Assembly: GCA_028710525.1 (NCBI GenBank) | Contig: JAQTTY010000001.1 | Coordinates: 149,855 to 213,854 of the forward strand | DNA: 64,000 bases | From: Gallionella sp. | GTDB taxonomy: Bacteria > Pseudomonadota > Gammaproteobacteria > Burkholderiales > Gallionellaceae | Reading direction: 5' to 3' | Shown here: piece by piece, positions 48,727 to 59,204 of the stretch | Position numbering within the stretch: the first letter of the stretch is position 1 | Layout of the letters: each line of letters begins with the position of its first letter | Translations under genes and position numbers: made by a program | Notes under the pieces: model-generated | Database searches by the model: none | Told to the model about the DNA's origin: nothing | The model's input: only the letters and a program-made list of their open reading frames with translations

Positions 48727-50628
48727 ATGACACAAAGCGCTACTGTGAATCGCGAAACGATGGGCTTCCAGACGGAAGTCAAACAACTGCTGCAACTGAT
48801 GATCCATTCCCTGTATTCCAACCGCGAGATATTCCTGCGCGAACTGGTCTCGAATGCCTCAGATGCCTGCGACAAATTGCGCTTCGAGGCTTTGCACAAC
48901 GATGCTTTGTTCGAGAACGATTCCGAACTAAAGATCCGCATCGCCTATGACGCGGCAGCCAAGACGCTGACCATCACCGATAACGGTATCGGTATGAACC
49001 GCGACGAGATCATTAACCACCTCGGCACCATTGCGAAGTCCGGTACACGTGAGTTCTTCTCCAAGCTGAGCGGCGATCAACAAAAAGACGCTGGCCTGAT
49101 CGGTCAGTTTGGGGTGGGTTTCTATTCAGCCTTTATCGTGGCCGACAAGGTCACCGTGCGTTCGCGTCGTGCCGGTGAAAATGCCGCGCAGGGCGTGGTG
49201 TGGGAATCCGATGGTGGTGGTGAATTCACTATCGAGATGGCCGAGCTAGCCGAACGAGGCACCTCCATTACGTTGCATCTGCGCGACGATCAAGGTGATT
49301 TATTGAGCGGCCACAAGCTGCGCTCCATCGTGCATAAATATTCTGACCATATCGTCCAACCTATCGTGATGAAGAAGGAAGAATGGAAAGACGGCGCGCA
49401 AGTGCTGACCGCCGAGGATGAGACCGTCAATCAGGCTTCTGCCTTGTGGGCGCGCGCTAAGAACGACATCACTGAAGACGAGTACAAAGCTTTCTACAAA
49501 CACGTGGGCCACGATTACGAAGACCCATTGGCTTGGACGCATGCACGCGTCGAAGGTCGTCAGGAATACACACAGTTGTTGTATCTGCCAGCTCGTGCAC
49601 CGTTCGATATGTGGGATCACAATGCTCGCCACGGCATCAAGCTGTATGTGCGCCGCGTGTTCATCATGGACGACGCCGAACAATTGCTGCCACCGTACTT
49701 GCGCTTCGTGCGCGGTATCGTCGATTCCAGCGATTTGCCTTTGAACGTATCACGCGAGATTCTGCAAGAGTCCAAAGATATCGAAGCCATCCGCAAAGGC
49801 TGTACCAGCAGGGTATTGGCGCTGATATCTGACATGGCTGCGAACGACAAAGACAAGTTCGTCACGTTCTGGGAGCAGTTCGGTCGCGTGTTGAAAGAAG
49901 GCGTAGGTCAGGATCATGCCAACCAAGAGAAAATCGCCGGCTTGCTGCGCTTTGCTTCTACCCATAGCGATACAGAAGAGCAGACTGTCTCCTTCGCTGA
50001 TTATGTGGCGCGCATGAAAGAAGGCCAGGACAAAATCTACTACATCACTGCTGAAACCTTCAACGCGGCTAAGAACAGCCCGCATCTGGAAGTGTTCCGC
50101 AAAAAGGGCATAGAAGTGTTGCTGTTGACTGACCGCGTGGACGAATGGGTAGTCGGTTCTTTGCCAGAGTTTTCAGGCAAAGAATTGGTGTCGGTCGCCA
50201 AGGGTGGCCTCGATCTGGGTAGCTTGGAAGACGAAGCCGAAAAGCAAGAGCAGGAAAAGCAGGCCAGCGACCATAAAGACTTGCTGGACAAGATCAAGAC
50301 CAGCTTGGACAAGCGCGTCAAAGAAGTACGCGTCACCCATCGTTTGACCGACTCACCAGCGTGTCTGGTGGCGGATGACAACGACATGAACGCCAATATG
50401 ATGCGCATGCTCAAAGCAGCCGGTCAGAAAGTGCCGACCAGTCTGCCTATCCTAGAGATCAACGCCAGTCATCCGGTGGTGCAACGTCTCAACAGTGAGC
50501 AACAGCATTTCGACGATTGGGCAGCGGTGTTGTTCGAGCAAGCGCTGTTGGCGGAAGGTGGTCAGCTGGATGATCCCGCTGGCTTCGTGAAGCGCGTCAA
50601 CCATTTGATGTTGAATATGGGTAAGTGA
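48727..50628 (+). CDS. htpG: Molecular chaperone HtpG (Hsp90)
   Basis: The 633-residue protein (E. coli HtpG is 624) has the full Hsp90 layout: ATP site ([41 protein letters not shown]), middle domain ([33 protein letters not shown]) and C-terminal dimer domain. AAGGA precedes the ATG. It is a cytosolic heat-shock chaperone. No heat-shock promoter was identified in the 122 bp upstream. Confidence 0.97.
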   Translation: MTQSATVNRETMGFQTEVKQLLQLMIHSLYSNREIFLRELVSNASDACDKLRFEALHNDALFENDSELKIRIAYDAAAKTLTITDNGIGMNRDEIINHLGTIAKSGTREFFSKLSGDQQKDAGLIGQFGVGFYSAFIVADKVTVRSRRAGENAAQGVVWESDGGGEFTIEMAELAERGTSITLHLRDDQGDLLSGHKLRSIVHKYSDHIVQPIVMKKEEWKDGAQVLTAEDETVNQASALWARAKNDITEDEYKAFYKHVGHDYEDPLAWTHARVEGRQEYTQLLYLPARAPFDMWDHNARHGIKLYVRRVFIMDDAEQLLPPYLRFVRGIVDSSDLPLNVSREILQESKDIEAIRKGCTSRVLALISDMAANDKDKFVTFWEQFGRVLKEGVGQDHANQEKIAGLLRFASTHSDTEEQTVSFADYVARMKEGQDKIYYITAETFNAAKNSPHLEVFRKKGIEVLLLTDRVDEWVVGSLPEFSGKELVSVAKGGLDLGSLEDEAEKQEQEKQASDHKDLLDKIKTSLDKRVKEVRVTHRLTDSPACLVADDNDMNANMMRMLKAAGQKVPTSLPILEINASHPVVQRLNSEQQHFDDWAAVLFEQALLAEGGQLDDPAGFVKRVNHLMLNMGK

Positions 50629-51078
50629 TTTCCTCTCCCTTGTGGGTAGCCTTCCCCTTTTTAGGGGGAAGGTGAGGATGGGGGTTGGTTTTAGTCGCAT
50701 CGCTATGTTGACTTAGTGGCGAGCTTCTAGCGTTTGTCGGGGGTAGCCCGACAGCTATTAGCAGTGACTTAGTCAGCGTAGTTTGCTGGCTTAGACACTG
50801 CTTAGTTGTTTCATCGAGTTACTTTCTTTTGCTTCGCCAAAAAGAAAGTAACCAAAGAAAAGGCGACCCCGGTTTACCGCCCTTCGGGTACCCGAGAAAA
50901 GTGCCTAGTGAGCGGGGCTGCGGAACTCGCCCTGCGGGCTCAGACAGTCCTCGCCTAAAGCTCCGCTCCCCAGTCATTTTTCTCGGCGGCGCTCAGGGGG
51001 CTTTAAAAGCCAAATGCCTCGTTGGATATAAAAAAGGCTAGTCTCGCGACTAGCCTTTTTGTTTTGCTGCATATTACT
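50629..51078. repeat. Gene-free region with two repeat elements
   Basis: 50630-50690 carries a half copy of the C/G-rich family (CCTTCCCC...GGGGGAAGG). About 50810-51012 carries a second element with GTTACTTTCTTTTGCTTCG, its inverted AAAGAAAGTAAC and AAAAGGCGACCCCGG, followed by GC-rich text. The same type of sequence is widespread in betaproteobacteria between genes. A 70-codon frame within it is probably not a gene. Confidence 0.6.
51031..51060. terminator. Bidirectional intrinsic terminator
   Basis: AAAAAGGCTAGTC, loop TCGC and GACTAGCCTTTTT form a perfect 13-bp stem with A and T tracts on both sides. It ends prfC on the minus strand and protects it from the plus strand. Confidence 0.9.
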
Positions 51079-52716
51079 TTAGCTCAGTTGCTGTCCGTGC
51101 TCGCGGGTCGCAAAGAACTGCACTTTGGGCCAGCGCTCTTGAGCCAGTCTAAGGTTAACTCCTGTGTCTGCGAGGTAGGCGTAGTTGCCGTCCACGTCTT
51201 TGGCTAGGCGGTTGATGTTAGCTTTGACGAACTCGGCCATGTGCGCGGCGTCGTTGCAATGTACCCAGCGTGCCGTGTGGATGCCAGCGCGTTCGAATAC
51301 GGCGTCGACGTTGTACTCGGCCTTGAGGCGGTGTTCCACGACTTCAAATTGCAACTGTCCGACCGCACCGATCAGCAGGGTGTTGTCGACCAAGGGCGCG
51401 AATACTTGCACCGCGCCTTCTTCACCTAATTGGCGCAAACCCTTTTCCAATTGCTTGGCTTTCATTGGGTCGCGCAGGCGCGCGCGGCTGAATAGCTCGG
51501 GTGCGAAATAGGGGATGCCTTTAAAAGTCAGCGCTTCGCCTTCGGTGAGTACGTCGCCAATCTGTAATTGGCCGTGGTTGTGCACGCCGATGATGTCGCC
51601 AGCAAAAGCCTCGTCCAAGCGCGAGCGTTCGTTGGCCATAAATGTCACCGCATTGGCGAGCTTCATGTCTTTGCCGGTGCGGCGGTGTTTGACCTTCATG
51701 CCTGAGCTGTACTGGCCTGAGCACACGCGCATAAAGGCGATGCGGTCGCGGTGGTTGGGGTCCATATTGGCTTGGATCTTGAATACGAAGCCGGTGAACG
51801 CTGCTTCGGTGGGCTGCACCATGCGCTTGTCAGTCTCGCGTGGCAGCGGGGAGGGTGCCCAATCCACCAGTGCTTGCAGGATTTCGCGCACACCGAAGTT
51901 GTTCACACCTGAGCCAAAGAACACGGGTGATTGTTGACCTTTGAGGAACTCGTCCAGATCGAAGGATGCACCCGCGCCCATTACCAGCTCGGTCTCGTCG
52001 CGCATGGTCTGCATTTCCATGGGTGCTTCTTTGGCCATCTGTTCGATGTCCGCACCACGTAACACTTCCACGTCTTGGCCGGCTTTTTCTTCGCCGGGGA
52101 TGAAGCGCAGCACTTCGTCATTGAGCAGGTGATATACGCCACGGAAGCGTTTACCCATGCCGATAGGCCAGGTCACCGGCGCGCATTTGATCTTGAGTAC
52201 TGATTCAATCTCGTCCAGCACTTCCAGCGGGTCGCGCACTTCACGGTCCATCTTGTTGATGAAGGTGATGATGGGCGTGTTGCGCAAGCGGCACACTTCC
52301 AGCAGTTTGATGGTCTGGGCTTCGACACCTTTGGCGGCGTCCACCACCATCACGGCAGCATCCACGGCTGTCAACACGCGGTAGGTGTCTTCGGAGAAAT
52401 CTTGGTGACCTGGGGTGTCGAGCAGGTTGATGACGCAATCGTCGTAGGTGAACTGCATCACCGAACTGGCAACAGAAATGCCGCGCTGTTTTTCGATCTC
52501 CAGCCAGTCTGAGGTCGCATGGCGGCCGCTCTTACGCGCCTTGACCGTACCTGCCATCTGGATCGCGCCGCCGAATAGCAACAGCTTTTCGGTGAGCGTG
52601 GTCTTACCCGCGTCGGGGTGAGAGATAATCGCGAAGGTACGGCGGCGGCTGACTTCGCGGACGATGCCCTCGGAGCTGGCCACGGGCGTGCTATAGGATT
52701 CGGCGGATTCGTTCAT
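51079..52716 (-). CDS. prfC: Peptide chain release factor 3
   Basis: The ATG at 52716 gives 545 residues (E. coli RF3 is 529). The GTPase motifs are [12 protein letters not shown] (P-loop), [17 protein letters not shown] and NKMD. The specific C-terminal part ([20 protein letters not shown] and the last [16 protein letters not shown]) is typical of RF3. It recycles RF1/RF2 from ribosomes. Longer readings extend into the tRNA-Phe gene and are false. The ribosome site is weak. Confidence 0.95.
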   Translation of the reverse strand: MNESAESYSTPVASSEGIVREVSRRRTFAIISHPDAGKTTLTEKLLLFGGAIQMAGTVKARKSGRHATSDWLEIEKQRGISVASSVMQFTYDDCVINLLDTPGHQDFSEDTYRVLTAVDAAVMVVDAAKGVEAQTIKLLEVCRLRNTPIITFINKMDREVRDPLEVLDEIESVLKIKCAPVTWPIGMGKRFRGVYHLLNDEVLRFIPGEEKAGQDVEVLRGADIEQMAKEAPMEMQTMRDETELVMGAGASFDLDEFLKGQQSPVFFGSGVNNFGVREILQALVDWAPSPLPRETDKRMVQPTEAAFTGFVFKIQANMDPNHRDRIAFMRVCSGQYSSGMKVKHRRTGKDMKLANAVTFMANERSRLDEAFAGDIIGVHNHGQLQIGDVLTEGEALTFKGIPYFAPELFSRARLRDPMKAKQLEKGLRQLGEEGAVQVFAPLVDNTLLIGAVGQLQFEVVEHRLKAEYNVDAVFERAGIHTARWVHCNDAAHMAEFVKANINRLAKDVDGNYAYLADTGVNLRLAQERWPKVQFFATREHGQQLS

Positions 52717-52748
52717 ATCGTGTTCACTGCTTTCTTTTGCCACAATGC

Positions 52749-52779
52749 AAAAAGGCTCGCTAATGGTTAGCAAGCCTTT
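52749..52779 (-). terminator. Terminator-like hairpin between tRNA-Phe and prfC
   Basis: On the minus strand AAAGGCTTGCTAA, loop CCA and TTAGCGAGCCTTT form a 13-bp stem with one G-T pair, followed by further T. It ends the tRNA transcript 33 bases before the prfC start, so part of prfC transcription must start in between or read through. Confidence 0.75.
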
Positions 52780-52832
52780 GGGTTTATCGCGGCAGAGACT
52801 CTGCGCGAAAGTGCGCGTTAGCACACTGAATT

Positions 52833-52908
52833 TGGTGGCCCGGGGCGGAATCGAACCACCGACACAAGGATTTTCAATCCTCTGCTCTACCGACTGAGCT
52901 ACCAGGCC
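52833..52908 (-). tRNA. tRNA-Phe (GAA)
   Basis: The 76-nt cloverleaf is complete: acceptor GGCCTGG/CCGGGCC, D-arm GCTC-AGTCGGTA-GAGC, anticodon loop TTGAAAA (anticodon GAA), T-arm GGTGG-TTCGATT-CCGCC, discriminator A and an encoded CCA at the 3' end. The acceptor has one G-T pair. A terminator follows toward prfC. Confidence 0.96.
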
Positions 52909-53107
52909 ATTTTCTACATTCACGAACGATGCGGCTGATTCGCGAAGTCGCGCATTATACCGATAACCGGATAAATGACAAATGCGTATTCATTTTTAAT
53001 TTTTAGCGGCGCAGGGTTGCTCTTCTGATGAAGGTGTAGCTAGGACAAATAGCCGCTTTCGCCTACAATTTTCAGCTGTTCTAAATATATCCATCTAGGA
53101 AAGTCTT

Positions 53108-54400
53108 ATGTCCTCATTGTCCCGTCGTGATTACCGCACGCTCGCGCTGGCCGCTTTGGGTGGGGCGCTGGAGTTTTACGACTTCATCATCTTCGTGTTC
53201 TTTGCCGTGGTCATCGGCAAGTTATTTTTTCCTGCCGATATGCCGGAATGGCTGCGTCAGGTGCAGACCTTCGGCATCTTCGCGGCCGGTTACTTGGCGC
53301 GGCCGCTAGGCGGTATCGTGATGGCGCACTTCGGCGACCTGTTGGGCCGTAAGAAGATGTTCACCCTCAGTATCTTTTTGATGTCGGTGCCTACTTTCGC
53401 TATTGGTCTGATGCCCACCTACGCCAGCATAGGCATATGGGCGCCCATCCTGCTGTTGGTGATGCGCGTGATGCAGGGTGCGGCGATAGGGGGCGAGGTG
53501 CCGGGTGCTTGGGTATTTGTTTCCGAGCATGTGCCAGCACGTCATGTGGGTTTTGCCTGCGGTACGCTGACCGCTGGACTCACCGGCGGCATCCTGCTGG
53601 GTTCCTTGGTTGCGACGGCGGTGAATCAGTCCTATAGCCCCGCGGAACTGCTGGAATCCGGCTGGCGCGTACCCTTTATCATAGGCGGGGTGTTCGGCTT
53701 CATCTCGGTGTGGCTACGTCAGTGGCTGCATGAGACGCCAGTGTTCAAGGAGATGCAGGCGCGCCAAGAGTTGGCCGACGAGTTGCCGCTCAAGCAGGTG
53801 ATACGCGCGCATCGCCCTGCTATCGCGCTGACCATGCTGATGACTTGGCTGTTGTCGGCGGCCATCATCGTAATGATATTGATGACGCCTACGCTGATCC
53901 AAAAGCTGTATGCCATCCCCGCGACCACCGCCTTGCAGGCCAATAGTATCGCTACGCTGTTTCTGAGCTTGGGCTGCGTCGTGTACGGCGCGCTGGCGGA
54001 TCGCTATGGCCCTGGGCGGGTGTTGATGGTGGGTTGCGCCTTGCTGGGGCTGAGTGCGATGGGTTTCTATATGCAGATGGCCGCTGCACCACAACATATA
54101 TATATAGCCTATGCGATCAGCGGATTCTGCGTTGGGGTGATAGGCGTGGTGCCCAGCACGGCGGTGATGGCCTTTCCGCCGGTGGTGCGTTTCTCCGGTC
54201 TGTCCTTCTCCTACAACATGGCGTATGCGGTGTTCGGCGGCTTGACGCCGGTCATGGTAAGTATGCTGCTGCCGCTGGATCATATGGCGCCAGCCCACTA
54301 TGTGCTGGCGCTTAGCCTGCTGGGCATAGGCATAGGCGCGGTGTTGCGTCAGCGCGAAACCGCGATTAAGGCTGCTCCGATGGCGGCAGGGAATGCATAG
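53108..54400 (+). CDS. MFS transporter, metabolite:H+ symporter type
   Basis: The 430-residue protein has twelve hydrophobic helices. The opening GGALEFYDFIIFVFFAVVIG and the loop motif HFGDLLGRKKMF, followed by GEVPGAWVFVSEH, match the MHS (ProP/ShiA/KgtP-like) branch of the major facilitator family. The substrate is probably an organic acid or osmolyte but cannot be fixed. AGGAAAG precedes the ATG. It is a single gene between tRNA-Phe and ispB. Confidence 0.85.
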   Translation: MSSLSRRDYRTLALAALGGALEFYDFIIFVFFAVVIGKLFFPADMPEWLRQVQTFGIFAAGYLARPLGGIVMAHFGDLLGRKKMFTLSIFLMSVPTFAIGLMPTYASIGIWAPILLLVMRVMQGAAIGGEVPGAWVFVSEHVPARHVGFACGTLTAGLTGGILLGSLVATAVNQSYSPAELLESGWRVPFIIGGVFGFISVWLRQWLHETPVFKEMQARQELADELPLKQVIRAHRPAIALTMLMTWLLSAAIIVMILMTPTLIQKLYAIPATTALQANSIATLFLSLGCVVYGALADRYGPGRVLMVGCALLGLSAMGFYMQMAAAPQHIYIAYAISGFCVGVIGVVPSTAVMAFPPVVRFSGLSFSYNMAYAVFGGLTPVMVSMLLPLDHMAPAHYVLALSLLGIGIGAVLRQRETAIKAAPMAAGNA

Positions 54401-54471
54401 ATAATTTGTGAGACAATGCGCGCCACAAAAAATCGCGCACAACCACAGTGCATGAAAGATCAGGATAGAAC

Positions 54472-55440
54472 GTGTTTTTAGATAACTTCAAAAAATTGCT
54501 TGCAGACGATATGGCTGCAGTCGATCAAGTCATACGCACACGCTTGCACTCGGAAGTGGTGTTGGTCAATCAGATCGCCGAGTACATCATAGGCGGGGGT
54601 GGCAAACGCCTGCGCCCTGCGCTGGTGGTGTTGTCGGCGAACGCCTTCGGCTATCAGGGTAAGCAGCAGCACAATCTAGCTGCGGTGGTGGAGTTCATCC
54701 ATACCGCAACGCTACTGCACGATGATGTGGTCGACGAGTCTGATTTGCGCCGCGGCAAAGCGACCGCTAGTGCGCTGTTCGGCAATGCCGCCAGTGTGTT
54801 GGTAGGCGACTTCTTATATTCCCGCGCTTTCCAGATGATGATGGAAGCGGGCGAGATGAGCGTGATGCAGACCTTAGCCGATGCGACCAATCTGATCGCC
54901 GAGGGTGAAGTGCTGCAGTTGCTCAACTGCCACGATGCTGATGTGGATACCGCCAACTATATGCGCGTCATCCATTGCAAGACTGCCAAGCTATTTGAAG
55001 CCGCCATGCGTTTAGGGGCGATATTGGGCAAGACCAGTGCGGCTGAGCAGGAAGCTGCTGCGATCTACGGTATGCATCTAGGAACAGCTTTCCAGTTGGT
55101 GGATGACGTGTTGGATTATTCGGCTGAAGAGGCGAAGACCGGCAAGCATCTGGGTGATGACTTGGCTGAGGGTAAGCCCACGCTACCGTTGATCTATGCG
55201 ATGCAACATGGCACAGCCGAGCAGGCTGCGGTGGTGCGCGAGGCGATCGAGAACGGCAATGTGGAACAGTTCGGCGCGGTGCTAGAGATCATCCATGCTA
55301 CAGGTGCGCTTGATCACACCCGTCAGATGGCCATGCGCGAGACTGAGGTGGCCTGTGCTGCACTTACCGTTCTGCCTGATTCGCAATACAAGCAATGCCT
55401 GTTGGACTTGGCGCACTTTGCGGCCAATCGAGAATTCTGA
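54472..55440 (+). CDS. ispB: Octaprenyl (polyprenyl) diphosphate synthase
   Basis: The 322-residue protein begins with GTG at 54472, preceded by AGGA. The two aspartate-rich motifs are LLHDDVVDESDLRRG (first DDxxD, near 83-87) and QLVDDVLDYSA (second DDxxD, near 211-215). It makes the C40-type side chain of ubiquinone. The downstream PP0621-pilS-pilR order is conserved in related genomes. The product length cannot be read from sequence. Confidence 0.92.
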   Translation: MFLDNFKKLLADDMAAVDQVIRTRLHSEVVLVNQIAEYIIGGGGKRLRPALVVLSANAFGYQGKQQHNLAAVVEFIHTATLLHDDVVDESDLRRGKATASALFGNAASVLVGDFLYSRAFQMMMEAGEMSVMQTLADATNLIAEGEVLQLLNCHDADVDTANYMRVIHCKTAKLFEAAMRLGAILGKTSAAEQEAAAIYGMHLGTAFQLVDDVLDYSAEEAKTGKHLGDDLAEGKPTLPLIYAMQHGTAEQAAVVREAIENGNVEQFGAVLEIIHATGALDHTRQMAMRETEVACAALTVLPDSQYKQCLLDLAHFAANREF

Positions 55441-55477
55441 TTTTTGATCAGGTTCGCACCGCATTAAGGAGATAACT

Positions 55478-55699
55478 ATGAGCCGTATATTGTTCTTTGC
55501 TGCAATCGCTGGCTTGGTCTATCTCCTGCTGCGCGCCTATCGCAAAAACTCTGTCGAGCCTCATGTCGATGCGCCGAGTAAAACCGAAGATATGGTGGTC
55601 TGCGCACAATGCGGTGTACACGTGCCCAAGAGCGAGGGTGTGCAGGGGCAGGGTAGGAACTTCTGTTGTGCGGCTCACCGTGATGCATATCGGGGCTGA
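55478..55699 (+). CDS. PP0621 family protein
   Basis: The 73-residue protein has an N-terminal membrane helix (ILFFAAIAGLVYLLLRAY) and a C-terminal cysteine domain with CAQCGVHVPKSEG and FCCAAHRDAY, the zinc-ribbon pattern of the PP0621 family. AAGGAGATA precedes the ATG. It sits just before pilS, as often seen, and may be a small membrane factor of unknown role. Confidence 0.8.
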   Translation: MSRILFFAAIAGLVYLLLRAYRKNSVEPHVDAPSKTEDMVVCAQCGVHVPKSEGVQGQGRNFCCAAHRDAYRG

Positions 55700-55720
55700 T
55701 TTCCTAGGCGGGGTGTTTTG

Positions 55721-57304
55721 ATGTCCACACCCAGCACCCAATACTCTGCAGACTACTGGCGCTCCCTGCGCTATTACAACATCTATAGATTAGTACTTGC
55801 GATACTGTTCGTGGTGCTGGGTGGAGTGTTGAGCAAACGCTTGGGACTCGAGGTTGCTGACCTGTTGCTGTTCTTCAGCGCGAGTGTGATCTATTTGGCC
55901 GGCGTAGTGCTGTCCTTCATCCTACTGCGTCTGCGCCGCCCCCGTTTCACCTGGCAGCTAGCCATGCAAGTGTGTGGCGACATCCTCGTGCTGCCGATAT
56001 TGTCCTATGCCAGTGGTGGTGTGCAGAGCAACATCGGGCTGTTATTGTTGATCTCTTTGGCGGCGGCAGGTCTTGTCAGCCGAGGTCGCATCACGCTGTT
56101 CTTCGCTGCGCTGGCGAGTATCTCCACCCTGCTGACGCATGCTTATGCGGTACTGCATGACGATATTCCCGCCGCACAGTTCTTGCAGGTTGGCTTGCAG
56201 TGCATGGCCTATTTTGCGGTCGCCTGGATGGCGCACAGTCTGGCTAAGTACGCGGTGGACAGCCAGTTGTTGGCGCAGCGGCGCGGGCGTGATCTAATCA
56301 GTATGTCAGAGGCCAATCGACTGGTGATGCGCGATATGCAGGACGGGGTGATCGTAGTCGACTCGAACGGCAGCATCATGCAGATGAACCCTAGTGCAGC
56401 GCGCCTGCTGCATCACAACCATCAGAGTGGCGAGACCCTGTCCGATACCTTCCCCATGGTGTATGGGCAATATGCTATCTGGAAGAATAATGGCAGCAAT
56501 AGTCGCGAGACTATGCAGCTTGATATGGGCATGCAAGCGCGTCTACGTTTTGTGGCAGTGGAACGAGACTCGGTGCATGGCGCGGTGATCTTTCTGGAAG
56601 ACATGCAGCGCGTGCAGGCTGAAGCTCAACAAATCAAGTTGGCAGCGCTGGGTAGGTTGACGGCCAACATAGCGCACGAGGTGCGTAATCCCCTGTCTGC
56701 CATCAGCTATGCCACTGAGTTGATGCAGGAAGGCGAGGTTGATGCTCAGCAGCGGCGGTTGTTGCAGATCGTTCTGGACAATACCCAGCGTATCAATCGT
56801 ATCGTGCACGATGTCATGCAGCTCAACCGACGCGACCGAGCCCAGATTGAGCAGTTCGATCTGCATGAAGCTTTACACACATTTGTGGACGAGTTCATCC
56901 GTGCAGGGAAATTGGATGACGGGCTGATGGTGTTGCTGGCCGAAGGGGTCGTGCCCGTGGCTTTTGATCGTGGTCATCTGCGCCAAGTGTTATGGAATCT
57001 GTGCAGTAATGCGCTGCGTTACGGACAACGCCAGACTGGCAGCTTGATGCTGATGTTGCTCGATGATGATGGTACGGTGTCGTTGGATGTGCAAGATGAT
57101 GGTCCGGGGGTCGCAGAGGAAAATAGTGCTCGTCTATTCGAGCCATTCTTTACTACGGCTGCACAAGGTACGGGCCTAGGCCTGTATATCGCCAAGGAGT
57201 TGTGTGCAGCGAATGGCGCAAAATTGGAATACCGCAAACGTGAGGGGCATGATGGCGCCTGCTTCCGTATCACTTTTGGAGGGACACATGGCAACGCAAC
57301 ATGA
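55721..57304 (+). CDS. pilS: Sensor histidine kinase PilS
   Basis: The 527-residue protein (ATG at 55721 after AGGCGGGG) has six membrane helices in residues 20-190, a PAS-like domain (MRDMQDGVIVVDSNGSIMQM), and the kinase core with the H-box ANIAHEVRNPLSAI (His near 323), N-box NLCSNALRYG and G-boxes DDGPGVAEEN and GTGLGLYIAKEL. With PilR it controls type IV pilus genes, sensing PilA in the membrane. It overlaps pilR by 17 bases. Confidence 0.92.
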   Translation: MSTPSTQYSADYWRSLRYYNIYRLVLAILFVVLGGVLSKRLGLEVADLLLFFSASVIYLAGVVLSFILLRLRRPRFTWQLAMQVCGDILVLPILSYASGGVQSNIGLLLLISLAAAGLVSRGRITLFFAALASISTLLTHAYAVLHDDIPAAQFLQVGLQCMAYFAVAWMAHSLAKYAVDSQLLAQRRGRDLISMSEANRLVMRDMQDGVIVVDSNGSIMQMNPSAARLLHHNHQSGETLSDTFPMVYGQYAIWKNNGSNSRETMQLDMGMQARLRFVAVERDSVHGAVIFLEDMQRVQAEAQQIKLAALGRLTANIAHEVRNPLSAISYATELMQEGEVDAQQRRLLQIVLDNTQRINRIVHDVMQLNRRDRAQIEQFDLHEALHTFVDEFIRAGKLDDGLMVLLAEGVVPVAFDRGHLRQVLWNLCSNALRYGQRQTGSLMLMLLDDDGTVSLDVQDDGPGVAEENSARLFEPFFTTAAQGTGLGLYIAKELCAANGAKLEYRKREGHDGACFRITFGGTHGNAT

Positions 57305-58661
57305 CAAGTCAGGCAAGGCGCCGCGCGTCCTGTTGGTGGATGATGAACAGGACATCCTAGAGTTGTTGGAGATGACGCTGCTCAAGATGGGGCTGCGTGT
57401 GGACAAGGCGAGTAACGTAGGTGAAGCGCTGGCCAAATTGGCGGAGCGTCGTTACGACCTGTGTCTCACCGATATGCGTATGCCTGACGGCGATGGATTA
57501 GAGGTGGTGCAGTACATCACCCAGCAGAACTTAGATGTGCCGGTGGCAGTTATTACCGCACACGGCAATATGGAGAACGCCATCCATGTGCTGAAGGCTG
57601 GGGCATTCGATTATCTGGCCAAGCCGGTGGCGCTGGATCAGTTGCGTAGTCTGGTCAAAGCGGCACTGAGTTTGCCGCAGGTGGCTGGCAATAAGGACAG
57701 AGGACTGATAGGCGACTCCCCAGCCATGCAGAAGGTGCGCGACTTGATTGAGCGCGTGGCGCGTAGTCAGGCACCCGTGCATATCAGCGGAGAGTCGGGT
57801 AGTGGTAAGGAGTTGGCCGCGCGTCTAATCGTCCATAGCGGTTCACGCCGTGATCAACCGCTTATCGCGGTGAACTGCGGGGCCATCCCCGAAAATTTGA
57901 TGGAGAGCGAATTCTTCGGTTACAAGAAGGGTGCGTTCACCGGTGCCGACAAGGATAGAGATGGATTCTTTCAAGCCGCCCACGGTGGCACCCTATTCCT
58001 AGACGAGGTGGCCGATCTACCTTTGGCGATGCAAGTTAAATTGCTGCGCGTCATCCAAGAGAAGCGGGTGCGCAAGGTCGGTGCGACCAGCGAGGATGCA
58101 GTCGATGTGCGTATCATCAGTGCGACCCATAACGACCTTGCGGAGCGTGTCAAACAAGGTAAGTTTCGTCAGGATCTCTACTACCGCCTGAATGTCATTC
58201 CCATCAATATGCCGCCGTTGCGCGAGTTGCGCGAAGATATCGGTGGCATTGCTCTTCAGACTTTGGAACGTCTGCGCGGCCTAACTGCAGCATGTTTTTC
58301 TGATGGCGCATTACGGTTGTTATGCGGCTATTCCTTCCCCGGTAATGTGCGTGAACTAGAGAACGTGATTGAACGTGCACTAGCACTGTGTTCGGATGGG
58401 CTTATCACTGAGCAGGACTTGCAGTTAGCCCCAGTTGAGAGTGAATCTAACGCAGGTACGGGTGCTTTGCCCAGTGGCCGTTACTCTTTAACTGAGTATC
58501 TGGATCAGGTCGAACGACAAGCCTTGTTGGTAGCCTTAGATAAGACGCATTTCAATCGCACCGCCGCGGCCAAGTTGCTGGGGCTGACTTTCCGTACCAT
58601 GCGCTACCGCATGGAACGTCTGGGTATCAAGGCTCCGGAAGGCGATGATGATGAAAGTTGA
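57288..58661 (+). CDS. pilR: Sigma-54 response regulator PilR
   Basis: The ATG at 57288 (after GGAGG) gives 457 residues. The receiver domain has VDDEQD and the phospho-Asp in CLTDMRMPDGDG. The AAA+ domain has Walker A GESGSGKE, the sigma-54 contact GAFTGA and FLDEVADLPL. The C-terminal Fis-type helix-turn-helix reads NRTAAAKLLGLTFRTMRYRM. It activates pilin transcription with sigma-54. The ampD start lies within its last codons. Confidence 0.95.
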   Translation: MATQHDKSGKAPRVLLVDDEQDILELLEMTLLKMGLRVDKASNVGEALAKLAERRYDLCLTDMRMPDGDGLEVVQYITQQNLDVPVAVITAHGNMENAIHVLKAGAFDYLAKPVALDQLRSLVKAALSLPQVAGNKDRGLIGDSPAMQKVRDLIERVARSQAPVHISGESGSGKELAARLIVHSGSRRDQPLIAVNCGAIPENLMESEFFGYKKGAFTGADKDRDGFFQAAHGGTLFLDEVADLPLAMQVKLLRVIQEKRVRKVGATSEDAVDVRIISATHNDLAERVKQGKFRQDLYYRLNVIPINMPPLRELREDIGGIALQTLERLRGLTAACFSDGALRLLCGYSFPGNVRELENVIERALALCSDGLITEQDLQLAPVESESNAGTGALPSGRYSLTEYLDQVERQALLVALDKTHFNRTAAAKLLGLTFRTMRYRMERLGIKAPEGDDDES

Positions 58662-59184
58662 TGAGCAGGGTTGGGTGGGTGGCATCGCGCATATGCCTTC
58701 GCCAAATCATGACGAGCGCACCGGCGGCAAGGTCTCTTTGCTGGTGGTACATAATATCAGCCTGCCTCCCGAGCAGTTTGGCGGGCCAGGTGTTCAGCAG
58801 TTGTTCACCAATACCCTAGACCCTGACGAGCATCCTTACTACCGCACCATCGCAGGGCTGCAGGTCTCCGCCCACTTCTTTATACGCCGCGACGGTCAGG
58901 TCATACAGTTCGTGTCTTGTGCGCAGCGCGCTTGGCATGCGGGTGCTTCGTGTTGGCAGGGAACGGAAAAGTGCAATGACTACTCACTAGGCGTGGAACT
59001 GGAGGGTAGTGATACGGTGCCGTTTACCGAAGTGCAATATCAGCGTCTGCGCGAACTCACGCTGTTGTTACGCGACCACTTTGGCTCACTGGGCATCGCA
59101 GGGCATAGTGACATCGCACCGCAACGCAAGACCGATCCGGGTCCCTATTTCGACTGGCTTAGATTTCTCACCAGTTTGTCCTGA
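58645..59184 (+). CDS. ampD: 1,6-anhydro-N-acetylmuramyl-L-alanine amidase AmpD
   Basis: The 179-residue protein belongs to the N-acetylmuramoyl-L-alanine amidase 2 family: the zinc ligands are in VVHNISLPP, in HSDIAPQRKTDPG (His and Asp), and VSAHFFIRRDGQVIQFV precedes the rest. It recycles cell-wall anhydromuropeptides in the cytosol. Three ATG codons in a row start it, overlapping pilR. A terminator follows. Confidence 0.93.
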   Translation: MMMKVDEQGWVGGIAHMPSPNHDERTGGKVSLLVVHNISLPPEQFGGPGVQQLFTNTLDPDEHPYYRTIAGLQVSAHFFIRRDGQVIQFVSCAQRAWHAGASCWQGTEKCNDYSLGVELEGSDTVPFTEVQYQRLRELTLLLRDHFGSLGIAGHSDIAPQRKTDPGPYFDWLRFLTSLS

Positions 59185-59204
59185 AAAAAATTCCTATTTA
59201 GAAG

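Noticed and set aside
50829..51041. 70-codon ORF (MLRQKESNQRKG...)
   Set aside because: It lies entirely within a dispersed intergenic element and such frames are common annotation artefacts.
52717..52923. N-terminal extension of prfC reading [17 protein letters not shown]
   Set aside because: This is the translated tRNA-Phe gene, a known false extension; the true prfC start is at 52716.
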